Notes: a model not told the origin generated them from the letters alone. Counted from the first letter of the stretch, positions 1-6,275 are shown. The stretch: 11,801 nucleotides of DNA from Anaerolineales bacterium (GCA_025966435.1 JAICRQ010000059.1:1-11801); one strand, 5' to 3'. A program made the numbers and translations.

Positions 1-40
1 CCTATTACCTTTCTCTTGCCGCCGTCCTCTGTGGGTTATT

Positions 41-565
41 TTATTTCAAGACACTCAATATCTTCGTTACGTTCGAAAACCCTAGTTTTTCTAATTTCAC
101 AACAGCCATAGTGAGACTGTCAATCGCATCGAAAAATTCCTGTAATGCCTGCACTCGCTCATACACAAAATTCCATTCTTCGTCGTCCACCCAGTTTGCC
201 TCCATCGTTTCAAGCGTTCCCCGCACGGAGCGGATGGCGCGGTCGAACTCGCTGTTCTGCCTCTCCTTCAAAATAGAACGGATAGCCGCATAAAAATCGG
301 ATTCGGCTTCGTAGTAATCCTTACGATCGCCAAGCCTTGAAGAGCGATGAACCAGCCCCATGCGCGCTAAGGCACGGATTTCGGTACTAATCGCGCCTTT
401 GGTAAGCCCTGTTTCTTGGACGATCTCATCGAGAGAGAGGGGCATGGGGGAGAGGTAGAGCACGGCGAAGATCGCGCCCATCCCTTTTGGGAAGCCCCAA
501 AAGCGGCTGATCTGACTCAAGCCTTGTGTGAAGTCTTTTTTGATTCTGGTAAGCGATGCGCTCAT
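41..565 (-). CDS. GbsR/MarR-family transcriptional regulator
   Basis: A 174-residue DNA-binding protein. A winged helix-turn-helix spans roughly residues 28-90: GMGAIFAVLYLSPMPLSLDEI, then a recognition-helix region LTKGAISTEIRALARMGLV (54-72) and a wing ending GDRKDYYEAE (79-88). This pattern is characteristic of the GbsR branch of the MarR superfamily, which in Bacillus controls glycine betaine and choline genes. The C-terminal half (about 90-170) is helical and probably dimerises. The effector here is unknown; no betaine genes are in the window. The ATG at 565 has no clear Shine-Dalgarno sequence, but it is the only start that keeps the conserved N-terminus. A good promoter lies upstream, with a perfect palindrome at its start point, suggesting autorepression. 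The gene stands alone behind the terminator of the preceding gene. Family is sure; the regulated pathway is not. Confidence 0.88.
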   Translation of the reverse strand: MSASLTRIKKDFTQGLSQISRFWGFPKGMGAIFAVLYLSPMPLSLDEIVQETGLTKGAISTEIRALARMGLVHRSSRLGDRKDYYEAESDFYAAIRSILKERQNSEFDRAIRSVRGTLETMEANWVDDEEWNFVYERVQALQEFFDAIDSLTMAVVKLEKLGFSNVTKILSVLK

Positions 566-584
566 TCTATAATGTGTTATGAGT

Positions 585-602
585 GTTTAGTACTTACTAA
601 AC
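585..602. promoter_or_regulatory. Probable operator: perfect palindrome over the transcription start
   Basis: GTTTAGTA (585-592) and TACTAAAC (595-602) are exact reverse complements separated by two bases. The palindrome starts two bases downstream of the -10 box and covers the predicted transcription start, so a bound dimer would block RNA polymerase. The gene it precedes encodes a dimeric winged-helix regulator, so autoregulation is the simplest reading. The symmetry is seen directly; the binding protein is inferred. Confidence 0.7.
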
Positions 603-604
603 GC

Positions 605-633
605 AGTATATAGTTTTTGTGCCTTTCTGTCAA
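605..633 (-). promoter_or_regulatory. Sigma70-type promoter of the GbsR-like regulator
   Basis: On the minus strand a perfect -35 box TTGACA (633-628) is followed after exactly 17 bases by TATACT (610-605), one mismatch from the TATAAT consensus. Transcription would start near 598, giving a leader of about 33 nt before the ATG at 565. This is the best promoter match in the window. Confidence 0.8.
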
Positions 634-634
634 G

Positions 635-666
635 AATAAAAAAGCCATCGTTTCCCAAACGATGGC
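635..666 (-). terminator. Intrinsic terminator after the lipoprotein gene
   Basis: On the minus strand, GCCATCGTTT pairs perfectly with AAACGATGGC (10-bp stem, 3-base loop, 644-666) and is followed by TTTTTTATT (643-635). It lies about 20 bp after the stop codon at 687 and ends the leftward gene series. Its T tract runs almost directly into the -35 box of the next gene. Confidence 0.92.
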
Positions 667-686
667 GAATTCATGTAAATTCTATT

Positions 687-1403
687 TTATTGTGGCATCT
701 GTAATGCCTGGAAAATCTCTGCCGGGCTCAAGCCAGGGGGCAAACCTTGATATTGATTGATGTAAAAATTAACAATCTTTTGCTCTGCACCAGATTGGAA
801 GGTCAGGCTCACCCGCCCCGGTTGCGGACCGACGATTTGTTCCGGCGGGATCTCTGTGATGACCTGCATCACCTTGACAATCCAGTCGCCCAGCTCGGAT
901 TCGTTGTTTAGGTCACTTGCCTGTAAAGTAACATTGAAATCTGTTTCCATAGGAAGGAAACGACCGATGCTTCCATCCGGAAGAATACAATTTTCGCCAT
1001 ACGCGAAGGCTGTCCCTTGCGCCTCTGGCTGAAGGGCTTGCAAGGATTGCTGGAAGCTGCTCGAGAGCTCCGGCAAATCCTGGTACGCCCACTGGTATCC
1101 GCAGTTTTGTGTGTCTGGGACTTGAGTGATTGGACCATCCGGTCCCTGATCGATGTGCGGTGTGGCGAGGGTAGATATGGGTCTGGAATCGGGGACGGCT
1201 GTTGTGGAGAGGGGGAGCGGAGATTCCGTCGTCGCTGGCAACGTGAGTAATGCCGTGGCTGTGGGAATCGTGAAGGTTTCTGATGGCGAAGCAGGTGAAA
1301 CGCTTTGAGGCACAGTGCTTTGGGACGCGGGAGGAGTAGGAATTGCCGAACACGAGGTCAGCATCAAGGTAAGGAACAGAACACTACGAATTATGTCTTG
1401 CAT
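687..1403 (-). CDS. Uncharacterised Ser/Thr/Pro-rich lipoprotein
   Basis: I do not recognise the family. With the start at 1403 the product has 238 residues: a short signal peptide with lipobox LTSC (modified cysteine at residue 18), a Ser/Thr/Pro/Ala-rich unstructured linker (about 19-82), and a probably globular domain from about 95 to the end with two cysteines (101 and 139) that could form a disulfide. It should be anchored to the outside of the cytoplasmic membrane with the linker spanning the cell envelope. The upstream ATG at 1427 would add MKCNRRFH; I prefer 1403 because GGAG lies 7 bases before it and the signal peptide then has a normal length. It follows the amidohydrolase gene by 72 bp and ends in a strong terminator, so it may be the last gene of the leftward operon. 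Similar linker-plus-domain lipoproteins are common in Anaerolineae. Confidence 0.75.
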   Translation of the reverse strand: MQDIIRSVLFLTLMLTSCSAIPTPPASQSTVPQSVSPASPSETFTIPTATALLTLPATTESPLPLSTTAVPDSRPISTLATPHIDQGPDGPITQVPDTQNCGYQWAYQDLPELSSSFQQSLQALQPEAQGTAFAYGENCILPDGSIGRFLPMETDFNVTLQASDLNNESELGDWIVKVMQVITEIPPEQIVGPQPGRVSLTFQSGAEQKIVNFYINQYQGLPPGLSPAEIFQALQMPQ

Positions 1404-1475
1404 ATGAAATCTCCGATTGCACTTCATCTACCTGAGTAACGCTTAGGAGCCTGTGAATGTTCCAAACAACCTGCG

Positions 1476-2669
1476 TTAGCTTTGACCGAGAATATCCAGC
1501 GCTGCGGCAACCATCAGCGCGGAGGCGTGAATCAATGCCTCTTCATTGAAATCGAACTTGGGGTGATGGTGCCCATAGTCGAGCTGACGGGCTTTGTCAT
1601 TGGAACCCACAAGGAAGTAACACCCAGGCACCTTCTGCTGCATAAACGCCATATCTTCGGCGGTCATTGTTTGATAGTCAGAATCGAGGTTCGTTTCGGA
1701 TAAAAGGCGCTCTGCTGTCTTTTGTACCCTGGACGTGATTGTCTCATTGTTAACCAGCGCGGGGGTGATCCGCTTGATGTCCACCTCCACCTGACAGCCC
1801 ATCCCTTCGCCAACGCCGCGCGCGATTTGCTCGAAACGTTGCACGACTCTCTGCCGCACCTTGGAATCGAAGGTGCGGATCGTTCCTTCCAGCTTGACTT
1901 CCGGTGGGATCACGTTAAATGCTGTTCCGCCATGAATATTGGTCACGCTGACGACCGCGGTATCCAGAGGCGCCACATTGCGCGAGACAATCGTCTGAAG
2001 GGCATTGACGATTTGCGCCGCGGCGACGATCGGGTCCACCGCGGCATCCGGGATGGCGCCATGCCCGCCCCTGCCAATGATACGAACGTGGAAGATATCG
2101 GCGCCGGCCATGACCGGACCGTTTGATACGCCCAGCCAGCCGAGCGGTTTTTCATTCCACAGATGCAGGGAAAGGCTCATATCGACTTTGGGACCATCAA
2201 GCACGCCGTCACGCATCATCATTTCTGCGCCGCCCACTTCCTCGCCGTTGTTGCCTTCCTCAGAGGGCTGGAAGCAGAATTTGATCGTGCCAGCCAACTG
2301 GTCGCGCTGCGCGTGCAACATTTTCGCCACGGTCAGTCCGATAGCGGTATGTCCATCGTGACCACAGGCGTGCATGACGCCCGGGTTTTGTGATGCATAT
2401 TCCGCGCCGGTCTCTTCGAGGATGGGGAGGGCATCCATATCGAAGCGCAGCAAAAGTATAGGACCAGGTTTCGTCCCTTCCAGCAGACCAACAACGCCTG
2501 TTTTGCCGACTCCCTTTGTCACCTCCATGCCGAGCGATTCCAGTTCCTTTGCGACGATCCCACCCGTGCGAAATTCACGGAATCCCAGCTCGGGGTGCAT
2601 GTGAAAGTCACGGCGTAACGATTGAGTGTATGAGAACAGTTCTTTGGCTTGGGTGAGGAAGTCGGTCAT
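1476..2669 (-). CDS. M20D-family amidohydrolase (N-acyl amino acid deacylase type)
   Basis: A 397-residue metallopeptidase-like hydrolase of the group that includes hippurate hydrolase, IAA-amino acid hydrolase and N-acetyl-diaminopimelate deacetylase; it cleaves an amide bond between an acyl group and an amino acid. Visible motifs: HPELGFREF (25-33), RFDMDALP (75-82), HACGHDGHTA (100-109), QPSEEG (134-139), GRGGHGAIP (199-207) in the lid/dimerisation domain, GTIRTF (262-267), TAEDMAFM (336-343) and HHHPKFDFNEEAL near the C-terminus. By family analogy the metal ligands are C102, H104, E138, H169 and a histidine at 368-369, with E137 as catalytic base. No signal peptide, so cytoplasmic. AAAGG precedes the ATG by a few bases. 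The length is normal and nothing is missing. The substrate cannot be told from sequence. It lies 58 bp behind the metallo-hydrolase gene, separated by a tandem repeat. Confidence 0.93.
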   Translation of the reverse strand: MTDFLTQAKELFSYTQSLRRDFHMHPELGFREFRTGGIVAKELESLGMEVTKGVGKTGVVGLLEGTKPGPILLLRFDMDALPILEETGAEYASQNPGVMHACGHDGHTAIGLTVAKMLHAQRDQLAGTIKFCFQPSEEGNNGEEVGGAEMMMRDGVLDGPKVDMSLSLHLWNEKPLGWLGVSNGPVMAGADIFHVRIIGRGGHGAIPDAAVDPIVAAAQIVNALQTIVSRNVAPLDTAVVSVTNIHGGTAFNVIPPEVKLEGTIRTFDSKVRQRVVQRFEQIARGVGEGMGCQVEVDIKRITPALVNNETITSRVQKTAERLLSETNLDSDYQTMTAEDMAFMQQKVPGCYFLVGSNDKARQLDYGHHHPKFDFNEEALIHASALMVAAALDILGQS

Positions 2670-2688
2670 GTTTACCTTTCGGGAGAGA

Positions 2689-2738
2689 GTAATTGGCGAT
2701 TAGTAATTGGTAATTAGAGATTGGTAATTAGTAATTGG
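2689..2738. repeat. AT-rich 14-bp tandem repeat, about 3.6 copies
   Basis: Units of the form GTAATTGGTAATTA begin at 2689, 2703 and 2717, with a partial unit at 2731-2738. Units two and three differ only at the 2nd and 3rd bases; unit one differs in its second half. The array fills the gap between the amidohydrolase and metallo-hydrolase genes and supplies the last two codons and the stop codon of the latter. No transposase is associated. Confidence 0.85.
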
Positions 2739-3306
2739 TGGTTGAGTCGCCGTGACCTGGAAAGATCTGGGTGATCTTGTGCTGGTGAATTTTATTCCAG
2801 CTTGCACGGGTTGTGGCATCATCGATGTTCATAAAGCTGGGGTGTAAATCTCCGGTGAACGCGAAGCCTTCATCGAGGACCAGAGTCACGCTGTCATCGC
2901 TATGACCGGGCGTGTGGAGGATTTCTCCGCTTAATCCAATGCTGGCGAGGAATTTTCGACTGTCTTCCAATTTCAAAACGAGATTATCGTTTGACGAAAT
3001 GGGAACATAAGGATAGTTTTTGCCGTGGAAGAATCCTGCAAAAGGAGGAATGAAGTCGATTTGGCATTCCGGGAGGATCAACTTTATGCCCTTGTTTTTT
3101 AACTCTTGAAGCAGTCCGGCGTGGTCAGGATGGAAATGTGTGACGAGAAGAAATTTGATTTCCTGGAAGGAAATTCCTTTGCGCTTCAGGACACCCATGA
3201 ATTTTTGAAGCGTTCCGGGCCAGCCGCAGTCGACCAGGAGTTTTCCATTTTTTGTTTCAATGATGTAGTAATTTGTTGAATCGTAGCCAACGTTGACGAT
3301 ATTCAT
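2728..3306 (-). CDS. Metallo-beta-lactamase-fold hydrolase
   Basis: A 192-residue single-domain MBL-fold enzyme. The signature THFHPDHAG (56-64) supplies H57, H59, D61 and H62; H135 lies in TPGHSDDS, D153 in TGDLH and H185 in FPGHG. This complete set binds two metal ions in the glyoxalase II/RNase Z-like hydrolases. No signal peptide, so cytoplasmic. The family hydrolyses thioesters, lactones, phosphoesters and other substrates, and none can be singled out. The start ATG lies 6 bp after the stop of the molybdoenzyme gene, with GAGAA overlapping that stop as a weak ribosome site, so translation is probably coupled. The protein ends only seven residues after the last metal histidine and its final residues (NY) are encoded by the tandem repeat, suggesting the original C-terminus was slightly altered. 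Confidence 0.92.
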   Translation of the reverse strand: MNIVNVGYDSTNYYIIETKNGKLLVDCGWPGTLQKFMGVLKRKGISFQEIKFLLVTHFHPDHAGLLQELKNKGIKLILPECQIDFIPPFAGFFHGKNYPYVPISSNDNLVLKLEDSRKFLASIGLSGEILHTPGHSDDSVTLVLDEGFAFTGDLHPSFMNIDDATTRASWNKIHQHKITQIFPGHGDSTTNY

Positions 3307-3312
3307 TTGTTC

Positions 3313-4347
3313 TCAGAGTGTGATGACTTCGATCTCCGTCATCCATTTTACCCAATGCCAGCCTCGCCTCGAAGGGACGACTGCCCGAAGGGGAAACCCG
3401 TGTACGTGGTTCAAGGCCTCTCCGCCCACGTGCGTGGCTAGCAGGATTTCTTCTGCCTGCGCAAGAGTAAACGGCGCGGTGTAATCTGCGACGCCTCGCA
3501 GTATGATTCCTACCCCTTCCGGGCGGATTTTGGCTTGCGACAACAGATCGGCGAGCCGGATTCCGCGCCATGTTTGTACAGTGTACCAACCGCCGGTGCA
3601 ATCGAGGGTGGCGGTCACTTCAGAAGTAGAGAGGGCGAGGACATCTGCATATGTCAATCGAATTTGTGTTTCTACGGCGCCTCTCACTTGCAAAGCCCAT
3701 GTCTCCGGAGCGAGCCTGATCTTACCCTCGCCGGGTGCAGTCGTGACAGGGTGAGCATTCCCGCTAAAGGAACCTTCCTCGCGCGAGCCTGTAAAGCGGC
3801 GCGGCGCCTGACTGCTTTCTGTCGCTTTCGCAAGAGCCTCCGCGACCCACCAACTGACCAGCGCGACGGCTCCAAATCCCATCAGTTTGAGAGCTTGCCT
3901 GCGCCCGGTGAAATCCACCTTTTTGGGGCGGGGCCAGCGCCGCCAGACGTGAAAGATAAAGAACGGTATCATGCCGAGCGCAATCCCCCAATGCCATCCA
4001 ATCCCCGAATAGGCGTATGGACCGATCCAAACGTAGTAATCACCGATCTGCCATTTCCACATCAATACGAGCAGCAGGATAGTGACTGTTGCCAGTGTCA
4101 ATAAAATTGAAACAAGAAGCATCACGTTGCGGGTGAGACGACGATCCACGCCGCGGCTCAAGGAGCGCAGCGCGATCGCGCTTTTCCAGGGAATCAAAAC
4201 AATCAGCGCCCAGCCAGCAATGCGATGGATTTCAAAGAAGGAGGAGGGGGAGGGCCAAACTAGACTATAGAGCCCGGTGAGACTCAGGATAATGAATAAA
4301 ATGAGGATGAGAGCGTTGATGAAACGTACATTCTTGCTGTTTATCAA
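3313..4347 (-). CDS. Membrane-anchored molybdopterin oxidoreductase fused to a cytochrome b-like domain
   Basis: A 344-residue two-part protein. The N-terminal part has four predicted membrane helices (about 9-31, 39-60, 73-97, 117-134) with histidines H41, H119 and H133, resembling the haem-binding helices of b-type cytochromes such as MsrQ. It is followed by a twin-arginine motif (GRRQALK, 148-154), a fifth helix (about 155-173), and a sulfite-oxidase/MsrP-like molybdopterin-binding domain (about 200-344). The expected molybdenum-ligand cysteine is C250 in ATLDCTGGWYTVQTWRG. Positive charges at 61-74 and 133-154 place those loops in the cytoplasm and the molybdenum domain outside. Likely role: extracytoplasmic redox enzyme fed with electrons through the membrane; substrate unknown. 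The start is TTG at 4347, with AAAGGAG unusually close (3 bases); an in-frame stop just upstream excludes an earlier start. It sits 12 bp after the LmbE-like gene and 6 bp before the MBL gene. Confidence 0.85.
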   Translation of the reverse strand: MINSKNVRFINALILILFIILSLTGLYSLVWPSPSSFFEIHRIAGWALIVLIPWKSAIALRSLSRGVDRRLTRNVMLLVSILLTLATVTILLLVLMWKWQIGDYYVWIGPYAYSGIGWHWGIALGMIPFFIFHVWRRWPRPKKVDFTGRRQALKLMGFGAVALVSWWVAEALAKATESSQAPRRFTGSREEGSFSGNAHPVTTAPGEGKIRLAPETWALQVRGAVETQIRLTYADVLALSTSEVTATLDCTGGWYTVQTWRGIRLADLLSQAKIRPEGVGIILRGVADYTAPFTLAQAEEILLATHVGGEALNHVHGFPLRAVVPSRRGWHWVKWMTEIEVITL

Positions 4348-4359
4348 AAGCTCCTTTTG

Positions 4360-5091
4360 TTACTTATACTTCACCACACGGAAGCGCTCCTCATACCTCG
4401 GGTTCTCATCTGTGCTGTCTTCGGTGCGGCGGGATCTCATCCGCTCCAGGAATGTATCCACGTCGCCGACCTGTGACTTGTGTTCGAGGATTGCCTCGAG
4501 TTTGATCGGCCACATGTCTGTCACATCCAGAGCCACGTTAGGTTGCATCGTTAATGAGCACCAGACTTCGCTCGGCATGTGAGGCGGAAGCCCTTCGATC
4601 AGCAGTTCGGGGAAGAACACGGGGTTTCCCGTCGCCGGAAAGACTGCGTCCATGGTGGCTTGCCCGGCGGCACGGTGATCGGGGTGATTAATCCCGTAGA
4701 CTGTGAACAGCGTTTGAGGATCACAGGTGACGAGGATATCCGGCTTGAACTTACGGATTACGCGGACGATATCACGGCGCAAGTCCAGGTCCGGGACGAG
4801 ATAGCCGTCCGGGCAATCCATGAAGTGGATTGAGTCCGCCTCCACGCCGATCACCTTTGCCGCAGCGATCTGCTCTTCATGGCGGATGGCGCACAACGCA
4901 TCGGGCGTCATGTCAGCGGTGGTCGAGTCGTTGAAGCCTTTATCGCCGCAGGTGAGCAACTGGTACGTGATGCGATGACCTGCACGCGCCCAGCGAGCAA
5001 GAGTCGCGCCGCAGAAAAATTCCGGGTCGTCGGGATGGGCGAGGACAACCAGGATATTTTGAGGGGAGTCCCAGACATCAGGGAGTGTCAT
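4360..5091 (-). CDS. PIG-L/LmbE-family zinc deacetylase
   Basis: A 243-residue protein of the family that removes N-acetyl groups from GlcNAc-type substrates (MshB, BshB, PIG-L). Motifs: AHPDDPEFFCGAT (18-30), where H19 and D22 are the expected zinc ligands and D21 the catalytic base; RHEEQ (70-74); and NHPDHRAAG (135-143), where H139 is the third zinc ligand. The usual Glu after AHPDD is replaced by Pro-Glu, a variation often seen in the wider family. No signal peptide. Actinobacterial MshB and firmicute BshB make low-molecular-weight thiols; the neighbouring redox and MBL genes would be compatible with such a role, but no other thiol-pathway gene is present, so the substrate is unknown. The ATG at 5091 lacks a clear Shine-Dalgarno sequence. 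Its stop is 12 bp before the next gene and it is probably first in the operon. Confidence 0.92.
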   Translation of the reverse strand: MTLPDVWDSPQNILVVLAHPDDPEFFCGATLARWARAGHRITYQLLTCGDKGFNDSTTADMTPDALCAIRHEEQIAAAKVIGVEADSIHFMDCPDGYLVPDLDLRRDIVRVIRKFKPDILVTCDPQTLFTVYGINHPDHRAAGQATMDAVFPATGNPVFFPELLIEGLPPHMPSEVWCSLTMQPNVALDVTDMWPIKLEAILEHKSQVGDVDTFLERMRSRRTEDSTDENPRYEERFRVVKYK

Positions 5092-5155
5092 GTATCGGGT
5101 TCCAGGTGTCAGGTCGCGTCTAAGTAAGCTACTTGTACCTTAAGAGTGTAAAAGC

Positions 5156-5195
5156 AATGAAGACACGGAGCTACCATCATCTGAGTGTCTTCATT
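5156..5195 (-). terminator. Inverted repeat after the RicT gene, possible terminator
   Basis: AATGAAGACAC (5156-5166) and GTGTCTTCATT (5185-5195) form a perfect 11-bp stem with an 18-base loop. It begins 9 bp past the RicT stop codon. On the minus strand the stem is followed by only a broken T run (GCTTTTAC), so termination would be weak; it may instead act as an mRNA 3' end stabiliser. Confidence 0.45.
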
Positions 5196-5204
5196 ATCAT
5201 TAAG

Positions 5205-6128
5205 TTAGTTTTTACGCCCTTTGCTTTTCCCGCAGGTGCATCCGCCGCTGTCGTGACGGTCGCAGGGCGCCTGCGATTTGCGCCGCAGAGCTTCGAGTTC
5301 ATCCCAGGGTTGGAGATCCTGATTGTCAAAGATCTCTGTAAAGCGTTTCCCTTCCTCGTTCTCGAGCAGCACAATTACTTTGCTGTTCATCGGGAGCACA
5401 TCCACCACCTTGCCTTCTCCACGGGGCGTAATGACGCGCTTGTTCCGCTTGGGAAGGTGCTTGCGGGCTTCCACATACTGCTCATATTCGTAGATCAGGC
5501 AGCAGCGCAGGCGTCCACACATCCCTGTGATCTCGTTCGGCGTGAGCGAGATTCCCTGCTCTTTCGCCATCTTGATCGAGATGGGGGAGAAATCGGTGAG
5601 GAATTTAGAGCAGCAACGGGTTTCGAGCCCGCAGGCGCCCATGCCGCCGAGAATCTTCGCCACATCGCGCGGCCCGATCTGCCGCATCTCGATGTGGGTG
5701 TTCGGATACAGGTCATGCATGTCCTTTTTGAGGGACTTGAGATCGACCTTTTCCTCCCCTTCGGTGCTGAAGAGGAACGTCAGGCGCGAGCCATCGTAGT
5801 TGTATTCTGCCGCCACGATCTTCACCTCTTTAAGCCCAAGCTCGGAGGCGCGGGCGCGGCAGTTGATCATGGCTTCAGTCTGCCTGGACTGCCAGGATTG
5901 AAGAAGGAGCAGGTCGCGCGGGGTGGCACGCCGTTCGACGGTTCTCCAGCCGCCATCCGGCTTCGGAGGAACTTCCTTGACGAGCTGGACGACCTCGCCC
6001 AGATGCCGACCGCGTGAGGTATCTACAATGACGTGCTCGCCAATTCCCACGTCGGGGACGGCGGAGGTATCAAAATGGTAAATTTTGCCAACTTTGGCGA
6101 AACGTACACCGATAATGTTTGGTTGCAT
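5205..6128 (-). CDS. ricT: PSP1-domain protein RicT (YaaT), Fe-S subunit of the Ric complex
   Basis: A 307-residue PSP1-domain protein matching B. subtilis RicT/YaaT, which with RicA and RicF forms a [4Fe-4S] complex that directs RNase Y mRNA cleavage and affects sporulation, competence and biofilm. The N-terminal part (about 1-60) has the GVRFAKVGKIYHFD start; the conserved core carries RDVAKILGGMGACGLETRCC (154-173) and TGMCGRLRCC (201-210), giving cysteines 166, 172, 173, 204, 209 and 210 for clusters. The C-terminus adds a lysine- and cysteine-rich tail with C289, C297 and C299. An upstream alternative start at 6266 would add 46 non-conserved residues. I choose the ATG at 6128 because the family similarity begins there and a TATAAT box ends 7 bases before it. 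No ricA or ricF is nearby. A long opposite-strand reading frame over this gene is a shadow. Confidence 0.9.
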   Translation of the reverse strand: MQPNIIGVRFAKVGKIYHFDTSAVPDVGIGEHVIVDTSRGRHLGEVVQLVKEVPPKPDGGWRTVERRATPRDLLLLQSWQSRQTEAMINCRARASELGLKEVKIVAAEYNYDGSRLTFLFSTEGEEKVDLKSLKKDMHDLYPNTHIEMRQIGPRDVAKILGGMGACGLETRCCSKFLTDFSPISIKMAKEQGISLTPNEITGMCGRLRCCLIYEYEQYVEARKHLPKRNKRVITPRGEGKVVDVLPMNSKVIVLLENEEGKRFTEIFDNQDLQPWDELEALRRKSQAPCDRHDSGGCTCGKSKGRKN

Positions 6129-6135
6129 GGGATTA

Positions 6136-6141
6136 ATTATA
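6136..6141 (-). promoter_or_regulatory. -10 box of ricT, implying a leaderless transcript
   Basis: A perfect TATAAT reads leftward and ends 7 bases before the ATG at 6128, so transcription would begin at or next to the start codon. No Shine-Dalgarno sequence precedes that ATG, which agrees with leaderless translation. No convincing -35 box is visible. Confidence 0.5.
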
Positions 6142-6163
6142 CCGTATTGGGGGTCGTGCTCAT

Positions 6164-6238
6164 GCCGCCGTCCACTGCTGCGCAGCCTTTCAGGGCGGCG
6201 ATAACCAGTTAAACCAGCGCCGACGCCAACGGCGCTGG
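6164..6238. repeat. Two GC-rich palindromes between divergent promoters
   Basis: First structure: GCCGCC (6164-6169) pairs with GGCGGC (6194-6199) around an inner palindrome GCTGCGCAGC (6177-6186). Second: CCAGCGCC (6214-6221) pairs perfectly with GGCGCTGG (6231-6238) over a 9-base loop. Neither has a T tract. They lie between the -10 boxes of ricT and the PilZ gene. No tRNA or known riboswitch pattern fits. Confidence 0.5.
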
Positions 6239-6269
6239 GATCGCTGCTTCGAACAGATTGAATCACTCT

Positions 6270-6275
6270 TATAAT
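6270..6275 (+). promoter_or_regulatory. Possible -10 box of the PilZ gene
   Basis: A perfect TATAAT stands 65 bp before the ATG at 6341. The -35 position holds only a weak match (TTCGAA at 6248, spacer 16). It would give a leader of about 58 nt containing the ribosome site AGGAGAG. Confidence 0.4.

Noticed and set aside
913..1353. Alternative minus-strand frame within the lipoprotein gene
   Set aside because: The protein is His/Arg/Ser-rich without structure, and it overlaps a gene with a good start, lipobox and terminator.
2689..2739. Tandem repeat considered as a CRISPR array
   Set aside because: The units are 14 bp and directly adjacent with no spacers, and no cas genes are present.
3535..4104. 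Plus-strand open frame of 189 codons opposite the molybdoenzyme gene
   Set aside because: Composition is Pro/Arg/Cys-rich with no domain signature, and the minus strand has clear membrane helices and a molybdenum site.
5097..5114. GGTTCCAGGTGTCAGGT sequence before the LmbE-type gene
   Set aside because: It resembles dispersed short repeats seen in some genomes, but only one degenerate copy is in the window, so it cannot be supported here.
5133..6017. Long plus-strand open frame (294 codons) opposite ricT
   Set aside because: It is exactly antisense to a well-supported gene, lacks a ribosome site, and has no recognisable motifs; a codon-bias shadow.
6190..6265. tRNA-like arrangement with TTCGAA near the PilZ promoter
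   Set aside because: No acceptor stem, D-arm or anticodon arm can be folded around it.
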